Below, piece by piece: positions 39,012 through 49,054 of a stretch of DNA of 64,000 bases; the stretch's first letter is position 1, and each line of letters begins with the position of its first letter. Origin of the DNA: Flavobacterium salmonis (GTDB lineage Bacteria > Bacteroidota > Bacteroidia > Flavobacteriales > Flavobacteriaceae); the NCBI RefSeq assembly GCF_903819435.1, contig NZ_CAIJDP010000090.1:216199-280198 (forward strand). Reading direction: 5' to 3'. The notes under the pieces are model-generated. The model was not told the DNA's origin, made no database searches, and saw only the letters and a program-made list of their open reading frames with translations. The position numbers and the translations under genes are program-made.

Positions 39012-39174
39012 TATTCTGAGCAGGAGATTAAAAACTCACACATTAATTCACTAAAAACAAAACACTTACATTCAAAAATTAAAATTAAGCATTTTTGAAA
39101 GCAACTTTTGCATATTTTTTCATCTATTTAAAGTAGAACATATTTATTAAGGACAATCATTAAAAACAAATTTC

Positions 39175-40455
39175 ATGAAGTCCCGTAAAACAAATTCTAC
39201 AAAAAGAGATCTTAAAAATATGGAAAACATCACTATTAATTATCACGCCACCTTTTCAAAAACTTCAGGCATTTCTGAAGCTGCAAGAGCAAATTTTTCA
39301 GCATTAAGGGACAGTACTTTTATTCTTAACCAAATTAATTATATAGAGAATAATATTCAGTTAATTAGAGAAGGTGGACCTTTACAGGATTCCATTACTG
39401 ATAATATAATCAACATCTATCATATAAATATTAATGATATTCCTTGTTTTTTACTAAATAACGATATAAATATAGCATCAAACACATACAACATCGCTTA
39501 CTGGGCATGGGAATTTAATAAGCTTCCTGAAAATTTTGTTAGCCTCCTGCCCCTTTTTGATGAAATATGGGTACCTAGCAGTTTTTGTCAAAATGTTTTT
39601 GCCTCTTATTCGTTTAAACCCGTTATAAAAATACCTCATTTAATTGAACGTATTGAAATTGAACAAAGCAAACCAAAAATAGAATTACAGGATAAATTTG
39701 TTTTTTTATCCATTTTTGATTCACTAAGTACACCGGAAAGAAAAAATACTGATGGCCTTATAAAATGTTTTTTGGATACCTTTTCTGCTAACCCTAATGT
39801 TGTATTGATACTAAAAACCGTTAACCTGGAAAAGAACAAACGCTTACATCAGAAATTTATTGAACAGACAAAAGATCACAAATCGATTATCCTTATCAAC
39901 GAAGACTATACAAAAAAAGAGCTTATACAGCTTATCGATTCCTGCCACTCTTATGTCTCACTTCACCGCGCTGAAGGCTTTGGAATGACACTTGCCGAAG
40001 CCATGTCAAGAAACAAAATAGTGATTGGAACAGGGTATTCCGGGAATTTAGAATTCATGAATAACCAAAACAGTTTCTTAATCCACTATGAGTTAATGAT
40101 ACAGGACAAAGATTCTGATTTTATTAAACAGGGCTATGAGTATGCTGAACCTGATATCGAAAATTCAAAAAAAGTTTTAAAGTTCGTATACGATAATTAT
40201 ACCCATATTGAACATATAAAATTAAATGGCAAACAAACGATCGAAAACTCTTTCTCGAAAAAAAACATTGGCGATTTAATGTGTTCCAGACTAAAAAAAA
40301 TAAGTGCCTTTATTGCAGAAAAAGAAAGTGATTTTTCGATTAAAAAGAATGATTTAATCATTGAAAATATAAGACATCAGGATAAAATTAAGAAGTCCGA
40401 AAAAAAAATAATTTTCAAAGCAAAATTATTTTTTTTGAGATTTTTTAGTAAGTAA
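39175..40455 (+). CDS. Glycosyltransferase, GT4-like
   Basis: 426 residues from ATG 39175; an alternative ATG at 39220 (MENITINYHATF) would remove a basic, unconserved-looking N-terminus and may be the real start. The family features are NYHATFSKTSGISEAARANFSAL at the acceptor side and EIWVPSSFCQNVF near 125. The donor-site motif SLHRAEGFGMTLAEAMSRNKIVIGT near 265-285 carries the EX7E pair (E in AEGFGMTLAE). It likely adds sugars to a surface glycan. Its 3' end overlaps the convergent gene at 40426-41172 by 30 bases. Confidence 0.83.
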   Translation: MKSRKTNSTKRDLKNMENITINYHATFSKTSGISEAARANFSALRDSTFILNQINYIENNIQLIREGGPLQDSITDNIINIYHININDIPCFLLNNDINIASNTYNIAYWAWEFNKLPENFVSLLPLFDEIWVPSSFCQNVFASYSFKPVIKIPHLIERIEIEQSKPKIELQDKFVFLSIFDSLSTPERKNTDGLIKCFLDTFSANPNVVLILKTVNLEKNKRLHQKFIEQTKDHKSIILINEDYTKKELIQLIDSCHSYVSLHRAEGFGMTLAEAMSRNKIVIGTGYSGNLEFMNNQNSFLIHYELMIQDKDSDFIKQGYEYAEPDIENSKKVLKFVYDNYTHIEHIKLNGKQTIENSFSKKNIGDLMCSRLKKISAFIAEKESDFSIKKNDLIIENIRHQDKIKKSEKKIIFKAKLFFLRFFSK

Positions 40456-41172
40456 CTTTTGTTCTTTGTAAATTAAAAAATTTGCTTTGACACCTGCTTC
40501 AAAGTTATTCCATTTTTCAGATAATATAAAATTTCCTTCAGCATCATAAATCTGAAATTCTCCTGTATTTCCACCAAGACTTCCTTTATTAAGAGCCTCT
40601 ATGAAAAACGGATTAAAACCTTCTTTAAAATATATTTTAAATTCTTGAAAATTAGAACTTAAAAGTAATCTTTCCTTAACAACATCTCCATTTAAAACAG
40701 CTTTGATCAAATCACCATCTATAGCCCCATAATCACGAAACTTTATAACGAAATAAGCAGAACTAGTTCTAATTTCTCCAAAATTAACATCTTTTAAAAC
40801 CAATTGCTGATCATCCTCTTTTAATCCGGCATCTTTTAATGCTTTATCTAAATCTTTTTCCATTTTACCCACATAACGATCACCCGGGTTAGCAAAATCA
40901 TTTTCTGTTGACATTGTGAATTTGCTTTTTTCTTCCCCAATCTGAAACTTAGATTTTGGAGTTATACTGGTATTATCAAAAACGTTGGGTGTTTTAATAC
41001 TTGGAATATCCGTTTTTTCTGCCTGTGGATCTTTGACTTCCGGAATTGTCTTTTTTTTAGGTTTAGCACTAAACTTGGGAGCAGGTATCGTTTTAAATCC
41101 GGAGTTAAAATCAACTTGGGCAGAAACTGTCAGGGAAGTAACTAATAATATGAAAAATAAAATGTGCTTCAT
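40426..41172 (-). CDS. Secreted protein of unknown function
   Basis: 248 residues from the ATG at 41170-41172; the frame extends to 41244 without a signal peptide. There is a signal peptide (MKHILFFILLVTSLTVSAQ), then a lysine- and proline-rich low-complexity region of about 60 residues (FSAKPKKKTIPEVKDPQAEKT). The C-terminal half folds as beta-strands (FVIKFRDYGAIDGDLIKAVLNGDVV, SSNFQEFKIYFKEGFNPFFIEAL). The exported, Lys/Pro-rich linker design suggests a periplasmic protein spanning the cell wall. It is convergent with the GT gene and overlaps its end. No family is recognised. Confidence 0.7.
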   Translation of the reverse strand: MKHILFFILLVTSLTVSAQVDFNSGFKTIPAPKFSAKPKKKTIPEVKDPQAEKTDIPSIKTPNVFDNTSITPKSKFQIGEEKSKFTMSTENDFANPGDRYVGKMEKDLDKALKDAGLKEDDQQLVLKDVNFGEIRTSSAYFVIKFRDYGAIDGDLIKAVLNGDVVKERLLLSSNFQEFKIYFKEGFNPFFIEALNKGSLGGNTGEFQIYDAEGNFILSEKWNNFEAGVKANFLIYKEQKLLTKKSQKK

Positions 41173-41572
41173 TGAAAAAGTATTATCGAATTCGGCTTTG
41201 AAAATTTTATAAATAGCAACAATTTGATGTCGCAAAAATAGCATAATTTAATTCCTGACTACCAATTTATGACATTTATAACAATATATTAGGCTAATTT
41301 TTAGAAACAAAAACCTGCAAAATTTTCTAAACATTCAAAAGAATAATTTATGCTTTGATTTTTTCAGACAAACCGTTTTTTACTATTTGAACAAATATCA
41401 AAACATCATTACCTGGTCTGAAATCAATTAAAAATATCACAAAAAATAAAAATTCACGAAGTGATTTCAAAGAAATTCAGCTTTTATCAGTTACATATTT
41501 TATAAATTGCAACAGAATTAATTAACCGGAATTTGTTTTTAAATTTAAAAAGCAAATCAAAAAAAACATAAA
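41173..41572. other. AT-rich intergenic stretch before ridA
   Basis: About 400 AT-rich bases between two divergent genes (the secreted protein and ridA). Both promoters should lie here. I found no strong TAnnTTTG pair. No coding frame stands out. Confidence 0.45.
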
Positions 41573-41959
41573 ATGAAAAGAGAAAACATCTTAACAGGAT
41601 CACCATGGGAAGAAAAAATGGGATATTGTCGTGCCGTAAGAATTGGCAATATTATTGAAGTTTCAGGCACTGTGGCTATTGTTGATGGCGAAAAAGTAAA
41701 AGCCGATGATGCTTATGCACAAACTTATAATATTCTTGAACGTATTGAAAAAGTATTGGAAGATTTGAACGTTGGAATGAAAGATGTGATCAGAACCCGA
41801 ATTTTTACTACTGACATTAGTACTTTTGAAGACGTGGCAAAAGCACATGCTGTTTTTTTTAAGGATGTAAAACCAACAACAGGATTTTATGAAATCAGCA
41901 AATTGGTAGCTCCTGAATATCTGGTTGAAATTGAGTTTACTGCTGTAGTTCAGGAATAA
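41573..41959 (+). CDS. RidA/YjgF-family enamine/imine deaminase
   Basis: 128 residues, the family length. Characteristic parts are GYCRAVRIGNIIEVSGTVAIVDGEK at the N-terminus and the C-terminal MKDVIRTRIFTTDISTFEDVAKAHAVFF with PTTGFYEISKLVAPEYLVEIEFTA. The arginine in VIRTRIF is the substrate-binding residue of the family. RidA proteins hydrolyse reactive enamine/imine intermediates, for example from PLP enzymes, and protect metabolism. It is monocistronic; the CLC gene follows after about 130 bases. Confidence 0.93.
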   Translation: MKRENILTGSPWEEKMGYCRAVRIGNIIEVSGTVAIVDGEKVKADDAYAQTYNILERIEKVLEDLNVGMKDVIRTRIFTTDISTFEDVAKAHAVFFKDVKPTTGFYEISKLVAPEYLVEIEFTAVVQE

Positions 41960-42092
41960 TTTATTTTGCTACGAATATCACTATTTAATTTCTTTTATTA
42001 GTTAATCAATTACTCGAATTTAAAATTTTACAAACACAAACTTTTAAAATTCGTTTTAATTAGTGAAATTCGTGGCAAAACTTTTATTATAA

Positions 42093-43349
42093 ATGACTTT
42101 TCGACAACTAAAAAAAATATTTCTGACCATTTTCAAATGGATTTTGATTTGTATTTTAACAGGTCTGCTTTCAGGATCAGCATCTGCTTTCTTTTTAGTT
42201 TCACTCGAGTATGTCACACAATTTAGAATTCAACACAACTGGATTATCTGGTTTTTGCCTGTTGGCGGCTTCTTAGTGGGATTGATCTATTATTATTGGG
42301 GAGAATCTGTTGCAAAAGGCAATAACTTATTGCTTGAAGAATACGAAAACCCTAAGGAAGTGATCCCTTTTAAAATGGCTCCTTTAGTGCTTTTAGGAAC
42401 CTTAATCACACATTTATTTGGCGGATCAGCCGGACGTGAAGGTACTGCTGTACAAATGGGCGGCGCTATCGCAGATCAATTTACAAAGCTTTTCAATTTA
42501 GATAATTCCGAAAGAAAAATTTTGATTATCCTCGGAATCAGCGCAGGATTTGCCTCCGTTTTTGGCACACCTTTAGCCGGTGCCGTTTTTGCTCTGGAAG
42601 TTTTATATTTCAGCAAAATCAATTTAAAAAGTACTCTTCTTTCATTTGTAGTTGCCTATGCTGCTTATTTTACTGTTGAATTCTGGCAGGTAAAACATAC
42701 TCATTACAGCATCCCTATTATTCCTGAATTAAATTTTAGCAGTTTATTTTACACCCTAATTGTGGGGCTATTATCGGGTTTAACTGCATTGCTATTTGCA
42801 AGAAGCACTCACCTTTGGGGAACTCTTTTTTCTAAAACCATTAAATATCCGCCACTTCGTCCTGCAATTGGAGGAATCATTTTAGCGATAGCAATTGGAG
42901 GTTTTGGATTTACACAATTCTCAGGATTAGGTGTCCCTTTTATTGTTGACTCATTTTATCACCCAAATGAATGGTATGATTTTCTTCTTAAAATTTTATT
43001 CACGGGTTTTACTTTAGGTGCCGGTTTTAAAGGTGGTGAGGTAACTCCGTTATTTTTCATTGGTGCCGCTTTAGGGAGCGCATTATTTATCATAATTCCA
43101 ATGCCAATTGCACTTTTAGCAGGTCTGGGATTTGTAGCTGTATTTTCTGGCGCAACCCACACTCCTGTAGCCTGCACTATTATGGGAATGGAATTATTTG
43201 GAATTCAGCCCGGAATTTTTATTGCTCTTGCTTGCACGATTGCTTATTTTTCGTCGGGTTCTGTGGGAATTTATAAATCGCAAATTGTAAAAGGTGCGAA
43301 ATACAAATTGTATCAAAAATTACAAAGAAAAGAATTAGAACATTTGTAA
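42093..43349 (+). CDS. CLC-family anion transporter, probable CLC-F fluoride/proton antiporter
   Basis: 418 residues with about 10-12 membrane helices. The gating-glutamate motif reads GGSAGREGTAVQMGGAIADQF. The second CLC anion-binding region is KGGEVTPLFFIGAALGS. The serine-containing central motif of ordinary Cl- CLCs is replaced by GNNLLLEE. To my recollection GREGT, EVTPLF and a replaced central serine are marks of the CLC-F clade that expels fluoride, distinct from chloride CLCs. No fluoride riboswitch is seen upstream. Its neighbours (ridA, nrnA) give no clue. Family is certain, fluoride specificity moderately likely. Confidence 0.83.
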   Translation: MTFRQLKKIFLTIFKWILICILTGLLSGSASAFFLVSLEYVTQFRIQHNWIIWFLPVGGFLVGLIYYYWGESVAKGNNLLLEEYENPKEVIPFKMAPLVLLGTLITHLFGGSAGREGTAVQMGGAIADQFTKLFNLDNSERKILIILGISAGFASVFGTPLAGAVFALEVLYFSKINLKSTLLSFVVAYAAYFTVEFWQVKHTHYSIPIIPELNFSSLFYTLIVGLLSGLTALLFARSTHLWGTLFSKTIKYPPLRPAIGGIILAIAIGGFGFTQFSGLGVPFIVDSFYHPNEWYDFLLKILFTGFTLGAGFKGGEVTPLFFIGAALGSALFIIIPMPIALLAGLGFVAVFSGATHTPVACTIMGMELFGIQPGIFIALACTIAYFSSGSVGIYKSQIVKGAKYKLYQKLQRKELEHL

Positions 43350-43547
43350 AATGAAATACCAATTTTAGAAATACCAAATTCCAAACTGAATCCGAATTGC
43401 TACACGATGCAAAATAAGCCGTTCTTATCGAACGGGTTTTAAACCTCAAACCTGAAACTTCAGACAAAGAAAAACCAAATCCATAAAAGTGTGTTAATCT
43501 GTAAAATGATTTCAGCATTACATTAAAAAAATGTAAATTCGCACACT

Positions 43548-44552
43548 ATGAAAATACAAGATATTGAAGCAGTAAAATTATTACTATCAACCCCAAAGAA
43601 AATTGCAATAATTCCACATAGAGGCCCAGATGGTGATGCCATGGGTTCTACATTAGGATTATACCACTTTTTATTAAAAAACAATCATCAGCCAACAGTT
43701 ATTGCGCCTAATGATTTCCCTAATTTCTTAGCCTGGCTTCCCGGTTCTGAAACGGTAAAAATATTTGAAAAAGATACTGAAAACTGTACCAAAATATTAG
43801 AAGAAGCTGAGCTAATTTTTACACTTGATTTCAATGCTTTGCATCGTACCGGTGAAATGGAACATACTTTAGCCAAGATGACAGCTCCGTTTATCATGAT
43901 CGATCATCATGAAAAACCACACAATTATGCAGCTTACACTTACTCTGACACATCATACGGTTCTACGTGTGAGATGATTTATAATTTTATTTTGTTTCTC
44001 AACAAAAAAGAGGATCTGGATAAAACCATTGCCACTTGCATTTACACTGGAATATTAACTGATTCAGGCTCATTCCGTTTTCCTAAAACTACAGGAAACA
44101 CACATCGTATTGTGGCTGAATTAATTGATTTAGGAGTAGAAAATACTGAAATACCGGTTTTATTGTTTGACAATAGTTCTTACGGCCGTTTACAATTATT
44201 AGGACGTGCTTTGCAGAACATGAAAATTTTCTCAGAACATAAAACTTCTTATACTTTTTTAACACAGGAAGAACTAGATTCATTTAATTATGTAAAAGGC
44301 GATACAGAAGGAATCGTAAATTACGGATTAAGTATAAAAGATATTATTTTTACTGCCATTTTTATAGAAAACAAAGAGGAAAAAATCATTAAAATTTCGT
44401 TTCGGTCACAAGGCGGGTTTGATGTAAATCAGTTTGCCAGAGATCATTTTAATGGAGGCGGTCACACAAATGCTGCTGGTGGAAAATCAGAAGTTTCAAT
44501 GGAAGAAACTTTGAAAAAGTTTGAAGATTTAGTAATTAAATTAGAAATATAA
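43548..44552 (+). CDS. nrnA: DHH-family phosphoesterase, NrnA-like oligoribonuclease/pAp phosphatase
   Basis: 334 residues. The DHH part has IIPHRGPDGDAMGSTLGLYHFL, LIFTLDFNALHRTGEM and the signature FIMIDHHEKPHNYAAYTYSD, followed by TGILTDSGSFRFPKT. All supply metal ligands. The DHHA1 C-terminal domain ends in KISFRSQGGFDVNQFARDHFNGGGHTNAAGGKS, the substrate-binding GGGH. NrnA-type enzymes degrade short oligoribonucleotides and dephosphorylate pAp. It is the first gene of a run with gldI (7 bases downstream) and two isomerases. Confidence 0.92.
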   Translation: MKIQDIEAVKLLLSTPKKIAIIPHRGPDGDAMGSTLGLYHFLLKNNHQPTVIAPNDFPNFLAWLPGSETVKIFEKDTENCTKILEEAELIFTLDFNALHRTGEMEHTLAKMTAPFIMIDHHEKPHNYAAYTYSDTSYGSTCEMIYNFILFLNKKEDLDKTIATCIYTGILTDSGSFRFPKTTGNTHRIVAELIDLGVENTEIPVLLFDNSSYGRLQLLGRALQNMKIFSEHKTSYTFLTQEELDSFNYVKGDTEGIVNYGLSIKDIIFTAIFIENKEEKIIKISFRSQGGFDVNQFARDHFNGGGHTNAAGGKSEVSMEETLKKFEDLVIKLEI

Positions 44553-44559
44553 ATCAATT

Positions 44560-45204
<645 letters not shown>

Positions 45205-45220
45205 AAACAACATTTCAAAA

Positions 45221-46294
45221 ATGAAAAAAAGTATTTTATTATTGTTATTAGCCGTTACTTCATTTTATTCCTGCAAAGACGAGCACAGTAATCTGCCTGA
45301 TGGATTATATGCTGAAATAGAAACAAACAAAGGAAATATTATTGTAGAGTTAGATTATAAAAAAGCACCCGTAACTGTTGCTAATTTTGTAACCTTAGCC
45401 GAAGGTAAAAATGAATTTGTAAATGAAAATTTAAAAAACAAACCTTTTTTTGACGGATTAAAATTTCACAGGGTTATTGAAAATTTCATGATTCAGACCG
45501 GAGATCCTCTTGGGACCGGTTCAGGAGATACAGGGTATAAATTTAAGGACGAATTTACCGATTTAAAATTTGACAAAGCCGGTGTTTTAGCAATGGCCAA
45601 TAATGGTCCGGGAACAAACAGCAGTCAATTTTTTATTACTCACGTTGAAACGCCATGGTTAGACGGAAAACATACTATTTTTGGTCATGTCGTTGAAAAA
45701 GGACAGGAAGTTGTTAATCAGGTTAAACAAGATGACCAGCTAATTGCTGTAAAGATTATCAGAAACGGTGAAGCTGCTAAAAAGTTTGACGCTGTAAAAG
45801 TATTTCATGATTATTTCAGTGAAATTGCAAAAGAGAGAAGCAAATACTCAGGAGTTCAAAAAGAAAAAGTAGCTTATTATGCAGGGGTAAAACCAAAAGC
45901 TACTAAAACTTCAAGTGGATTAGAATATGTAATTACTGAAAAAGGAAATGGTAAAAAACCTGCAACAGGAACTCAGATATACATTCACTATGCTGGTTTT
46001 CTGGAAGATGGTACCTTATTTGACTCTAGTTTAGAAGAGGTAAACAAATTATTTGGAAAATTTGATGCAGCAAGAGGTGAACAACATGGTTACCAGCCTA
46101 TTCCATTTCAGGCAGGCCGCAAGGATGGTATGATTCCGGGATTTATTGAAGGAATCGAAAAGCTTTCTTTTGGAGACAAAGCTGTCCTTTTTATCCCATC
46201 GCATTTAGCTTATGGAGAAACAGGTGCCGGAGGAGTTATTCCGCCTAACGCCAATATTATTTTCGAGGTTCAATTACTGGAAAAACCACAATAA
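45221..46294 (+). CDS. Cyclophilin-FKBP fusion isomerase lipoprotein
   Basis: 357 residues. The lipobox FYSCKD is at residue 17 or so. There are two isomerase domains in tandem. The cyclophilin (about 30-190) has KFHRVIENFMIQTGDPLGTGSGDTGYKF, VLAMANNGPGTNSSQFFITHVETPWLDGKHTIFGHVVEKG. The FKBP (about 230-355) has GTQIYIHYAGFLEDGTLFDSSL, PIPFQAGRKDGMIPGFIEGIEKLSFGDKAVLFIPSHLAYGE and GGVIPPNANIIFEVQLL. It folds exported proteins at the cell surface or in the periplasm. It lies 16 bases after gldI. Confidence 0.93.
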   Translation: MKKSILLLLLAVTSFYSCKDEHSNLPDGLYAEIETNKGNIIVELDYKKAPVTVANFVTLAEGKNEFVNENLKNKPFFDGLKFHRVIENFMIQTGDPLGTGSGDTGYKFKDEFTDLKFDKAGVLAMANNGPGTNSSQFFITHVETPWLDGKHTIFGHVVEKGQEVVNQVKQDDQLIAVKIIRNGEAAKKFDAVKVFHDYFSEIAKERSKYSGVQKEKVAYYAGVKPKATKTSSGLEYVITEKGNGKKPATGTQIYIHYAGFLEDGTLFDSSLEEVNKLFGKFDAARGEQHGYQPIPFQAGRKDGMIPGFIEGIEKLSFGDKAVLFIPSHLAYGETGAGGVIPPNANIIFEVQLLEKPQ

Positions 46295-46330
46295 TTATTT
46301 TTAACTAACATTGACTAAAATCAATACACA

Positions 46331-47455
46331 ATGAAGTTTAAATTTCTATTTTTATTTTGCCTTGCAATACTTAACATTCAGGCACAAGCTACTAAAAAAC
46401 CAGCAGCAAAATCAAAGACAGCGACAACAAAACCTGCCGCAACAGCTAATCCTGCTGAAGGGATTTTTGCTACGATTGCAACAACAAAAGGCGATATCGT
46501 TCTGACTTTAGAATATGTAAAAGCACCGGTAACGGTTGCTAACTTTATTTCTTTGGCAGAAGGTAAAAATCCTAATGTAAAAGTCGAGAAACTTAAGGGA
46601 AAACCATTTTATGACGGATTAAAATTCCACAGGGTTATCAATGATTTTATGATTCAGGGTGGTGATCCTGACGGAAATGGATCAGGTGGTCCGGGATTTT
46701 CTTTTAAGGATGAATTTGTTAAAGAATTAGTCTTTGACAAAGGCGGAATTCTGGCAATGGCCAATTCAGGTCCTGCAACTAACGGAAGCCAGTTTTTTAT
46801 CACCCATAAAGAAACTCCATGGTTAAACGGTAAACATACTATTTTTGGACATGTTGTTTCCGGAATGGACAATGTAAATAAAATTGTTCAGGACGATATC
46901 ATGACAAAAATTACTATTACCCGAAAAGGTGCTGCTGCCAAAAAATTTGACGCCGTAAAAGTTTTAGCCGAGGACGTTAAAAAAGATGAGGCGAAAAAAT
47001 TAGAGTCCCAAAAAGTAATTAAAGACAAAGCTGCTTATTTTACATCAACCAAAGCAAATGCTGTAACAACGGCATCTGGCTTAAAATATGTAATGACGAA
47101 AAAAGGAACTGGTGTAAAAGGTGCAGAAGGTTCTACAATTTATTTTCACTATGCCGGATATTTTGAAGACGGAAATCTTTTTGACAGCAGTATGTCAAAT
47201 GTAGAAAAAGCATACGGAAAATATAATGCAAACAGAGATGCACAAGGAGGTTATAAAGCTTTTCCTTTCACTGTTGGAAAAAAAGACGGTATGATTCCGG
47301 GATTCATTGAAGCTCTCGATATGATGACAGACGGTGATAAAGCAATATTCTTTCTTCCATCAAATCTGGCTTATGGAGAAGCAGGTGCCGGAGGAGTTAT
47401 TCCGCCAAATGCAACTTTAATTTTCGAAATCGAAACGTACAGTAAACAACCTTAA
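46331..47455 (+). CDS. Second cyclophilin-FKBP fusion isomerase, secreted
   Basis: 374 residues with a signal peptide (FLFLFCLAILNIQAQA) but no lipobox, then an A/T/K/P-rich linker. It has the same two-domain build as the gene 36 bases upstream: cyclophilin with KFHRVINDFMIQGGDPDGNGSGGPGFSF and ILAMANSGPATNGSQFFITHKETPWLNG; FKBP with STIYFHYAGYFEDGNLFDSSM, GKKDGMIPGFIEALDMMTDGDKAIFFLPSNLAYGEAGAGGVIPPNA. The two are clear tandem duplicates, one anchored and one free. It ends the operon at a strong hairpin. Confidence 0.93.
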   Translation: MKFKFLFLFCLAILNIQAQATKKPAAKSKTATTKPAATANPAEGIFATIATTKGDIVLTLEYVKAPVTVANFISLAEGKNPNVKVEKLKGKPFYDGLKFHRVINDFMIQGGDPDGNGSGGPGFSFKDEFVKELVFDKGGILAMANSGPATNGSQFFITHKETPWLNGKHTIFGHVVSGMDNVNKIVQDDIMTKITITRKGAAAKKFDAVKVLAEDVKKDEAKKLESQKVIKDKAAYFTSTKANAVTTASGLKYVMTKKGTGVKGAEGSTIYFHYAGYFEDGNLFDSSMSNVEKAYGKYNANRDAQGGYKAFPFTVGKKDGMIPGFIEALDMMTDGDKAIFFLPSNLAYGEAGAGGVIPPNATLIFEIETYSKQP

Positions 47456-47473
47456 GTTATCTTATAAATTTAT

Positions 47474-47506
47474 AAAAAGCTCCATTATTTTTAATGGAGC
47501 TTTTTT
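47474..47506 (+). terminator. Terminator of the nrnA-gldI-isomerase run
   Basis: AAAAAGCTCCATTA pairs with TAATGGAGCTTTTT around a short T-rich loop, followed by a T-run. It lies 18 bases after the last stop codon and before a convergent PepSY-like gene. Confidence 0.85.
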
Positions 47507-47539
47507 GTATCATTACTTTCCAGCGACATCATTCAGGAA

Positions 47540-47980
47540 TTATTTTTTAACCTTATCACCTTTTATAAATTTTCCTTCCTTCGTAAATTCGAGATCAATT
47601 TTATTTGTTAAATCTACATCCAGATCTTTATGACCATAATCAATATGGGTAATTTTTTCATTTGGATAATGTTTTGCCACATACTCTTTTATCACTTTTG
47701 GAATAAATGCGGTTGGAATCGGTTTGTCGTCTCCATCCACTTCTCGATAAGTACCATCTTTCCAGAACTCTACCTCAGTCCCATCTTTAAGTTTGACTTC
47801 ATAACCTTTTTCACCGTGTTCTGCATCTTTTTTAACTGATTCAACTGATGTATTGCTAAAATATTTCTTTAAGAATTCCTGTGCCGGTTTGGGCAATTCA
47901 GTAACCTTTATTTTCTTTTGAGCGTTTGTCGATATTACAAAACTCAGTAATAATACGACTGTAATTATTTTCGTTTTCAT
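47540..47980 (-). CDS. PepSY-like secreted protein
   Basis: 146 residues with a signal peptide (LLLSFVISTNAQK). Two tandem repeat units follow: LPKPAQEFLKKYFSNTSVESVKKDAEHGEKGYEVKLKDGTEVEFWKDG near 28-75 and IPKVIKEYVAKHYPNEKITHIDYGHKDLDVDLTNKIDLEFTKEGKF near 92-138. This is the double beta-alpha pattern of the PepSY-like (PF11396-type) family in Bacteroidota. They are periplasmic; function is unclear, perhaps peptidase inhibition. It is convergent with the isomerase operon. Confidence 0.85.
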   Translation of the reverse strand: MKTKIITVVLLLSFVISTNAQKKIKVTELPKPAQEFLKKYFSNTSVESVKKDAEHGEKGYEVKLKDGTEVEFWKDGTYREVDGDDKPIPTAFIPKVIKEYVAKHYPNEKITHIDYGHKDLDVDLTNKIDLEFTKEGKFIKGDKVKK

Positions 47981-48333
47981 AATTATTATATTAAAGTTTC
48001 ATAATCACTAATTTACAATAAGAAAAAACACATTCAAACCAATTTAAGAAACCTTTAGTTTTTTAAGAGTTTACTTTTGTTATTAAAAACCTGTTTACGA
48101 ATCATGATTACAAAACCTACCATTTACCTTTTTAATTTATATTCGAATTGTTTTGTTTATAAGACCGTTTTGTATAACCCAAAACATAAAAACTTTTAAC
48201 TTTACAATCTGTGGTAATGGTTTGTAAAATGTTTTTTTCAATAAATTACTTTAGTTTAAGAATGCCAAAAAGATCTTCAGTTTTAGAAGTTCAGGTTACA
48301 AAAAACTACTTAATAAAAATTGTAAGCGTAAAT
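47981..48333. other. Intergenic stretch between divergent genes
   Basis: About 350 AT-rich bases between the PepSY-like gene and the gene at 48334. An open frame extends upstream of 48334 to 48211, but it carries no signal peptide and reads as basic, uncharacteristic residues, so I treat it as non-coding. Both promoters should be here; none is clear. Confidence 0.4.
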
Positions 48334-48819
48334 ATGAGTGTAAAATACAATAGTAATCATTTAAATATCCTGCTTTTGGCATTCCTGTTTATGACCGTAA
48401 ATTTTTATTCTCAGGAAACTACTTATAAAGAAATTGAAAACTATGCTTTTGAATATAGGGAAATTAGAGGAGAGGTAACAGATGAAGTAAAATTTCCGAT
48501 TCCGGATGTGGTAGTTTTCGTGAAGGGAAATCAGGATTATGTAATGACGGATAAAGAGGGGAAATTTTCAATAAAAATTCCGCTTGAAAAATTTAAAGAA
48601 AAAGTCTTTTTACGCTTTGAGGTTTTAACTTTAAAGCCCAAAGAAATTGAAATCCGTGCCAATACCAAATATCTTAAAGCGCAATTAAATAACAATCCGG
48701 AAAAATCACGCCAAAAATGGACTTGGGAATGCAATATTGAAAAACCTGATATAACCGATCTAATTTTCAAAACTTTAGACTTTATCATTGCTAACCAAAA
48801 AAAGAAAAAGAAAACATGA
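48334..48819 (+). CDS. Secreted protein with a carboxypeptidase-D-like regulatory domain
   Basis: 161 residues from ATG 48334, chosen because a signal peptide starts there (NHLNILLLAFLFMTVNFYSQE). The region near 45-105 is a small beta-sandwich: YREIRGEVTDEVKFPIPDVVVFVKGNQDYVMTDKEGKFSIKIP, the pattern of CarboxypepD_reg-like domains that head TonB-linked receptors. Here it stands alone, followed by a helical tail ending in KKKKK. It might modulate or accompany a receptor. No receptor gene is nearby. Function is unknown. Confidence 0.75.
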   Translation: MSVKYNSNHLNILLLAFLFMTVNFYSQETTYKEIENYAFEYREIRGEVTDEVKFPIPDVVVFVKGNQDYVMTDKEGKFSIKIPLEKFKEKVFLRFEVLTLKPKEIEIRANTKYLKAQLNNNPEKSRQKWTWECNIEKPDITDLIFKTLDFIIANQKKKKKT

Positions 48820-48841
48820 TTCTTATACTCTTTTACATTTT

Positions 48842-48913
48842 TGAACCAAATAAAGCGTTTGTAACGCAACTCCAAGGATAATCCGCTCATATAAAAGTAC
48901 CGGTCTCGCACTA
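48842..48913. repeat. Diverged copy of the ACTAAATAAAGCGTTTGNAACGC element
   Basis: Contains CCAAATAAAGCGTTTGTAACGCA, which recurs in altered form near 50268 (CTAAATAAAGCTTTTGCAACGCA) and 49670 (CTAAATAAAACGTTTACAATGC). Its right end, AGTACCGGTCTCGCACTACC, is a weak reverse match to the end word GGTGCTCGTTTGCAACGAGTAC of the element at 50228-50412. It appears to be an old, eroded copy of a small mobile or REP-like element. Confidence 0.4.
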
Positions 48914-49011
48914 CCTTAAAATTAATTTATATTTGAAATGATTTGCTTCGCCTGTTCACTATCGGCTCTTGTGGCAAATCCGAAAACAAGGTTTAATTAG
49001 ATCTTTTAAAT

Positions 49012-49039
49012 AAAAAAAACCGCCAAATAGCGGTTTTTT
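49012..49039 (-). terminator. Bidirectional terminator after the 49055 lipoprotein gene
   Basis: AAACCGC pairs with GCGGTTT around CAAATA, with A8 on the left and T6 on the right, so it can act on both strands. It lies 15 bases past the stop codon of the minus-strand lipoprotein gene. Confidence 0.85.
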
Positions 49040-49054
49040 ACACATAATAATGTT

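Noticed and set aside
41960..42092. Fluoride riboswitch before the CLC gene
   Set aside because: No GG-GATGG/CCGCC-type conserved core is visible; the leader is AT-rich.
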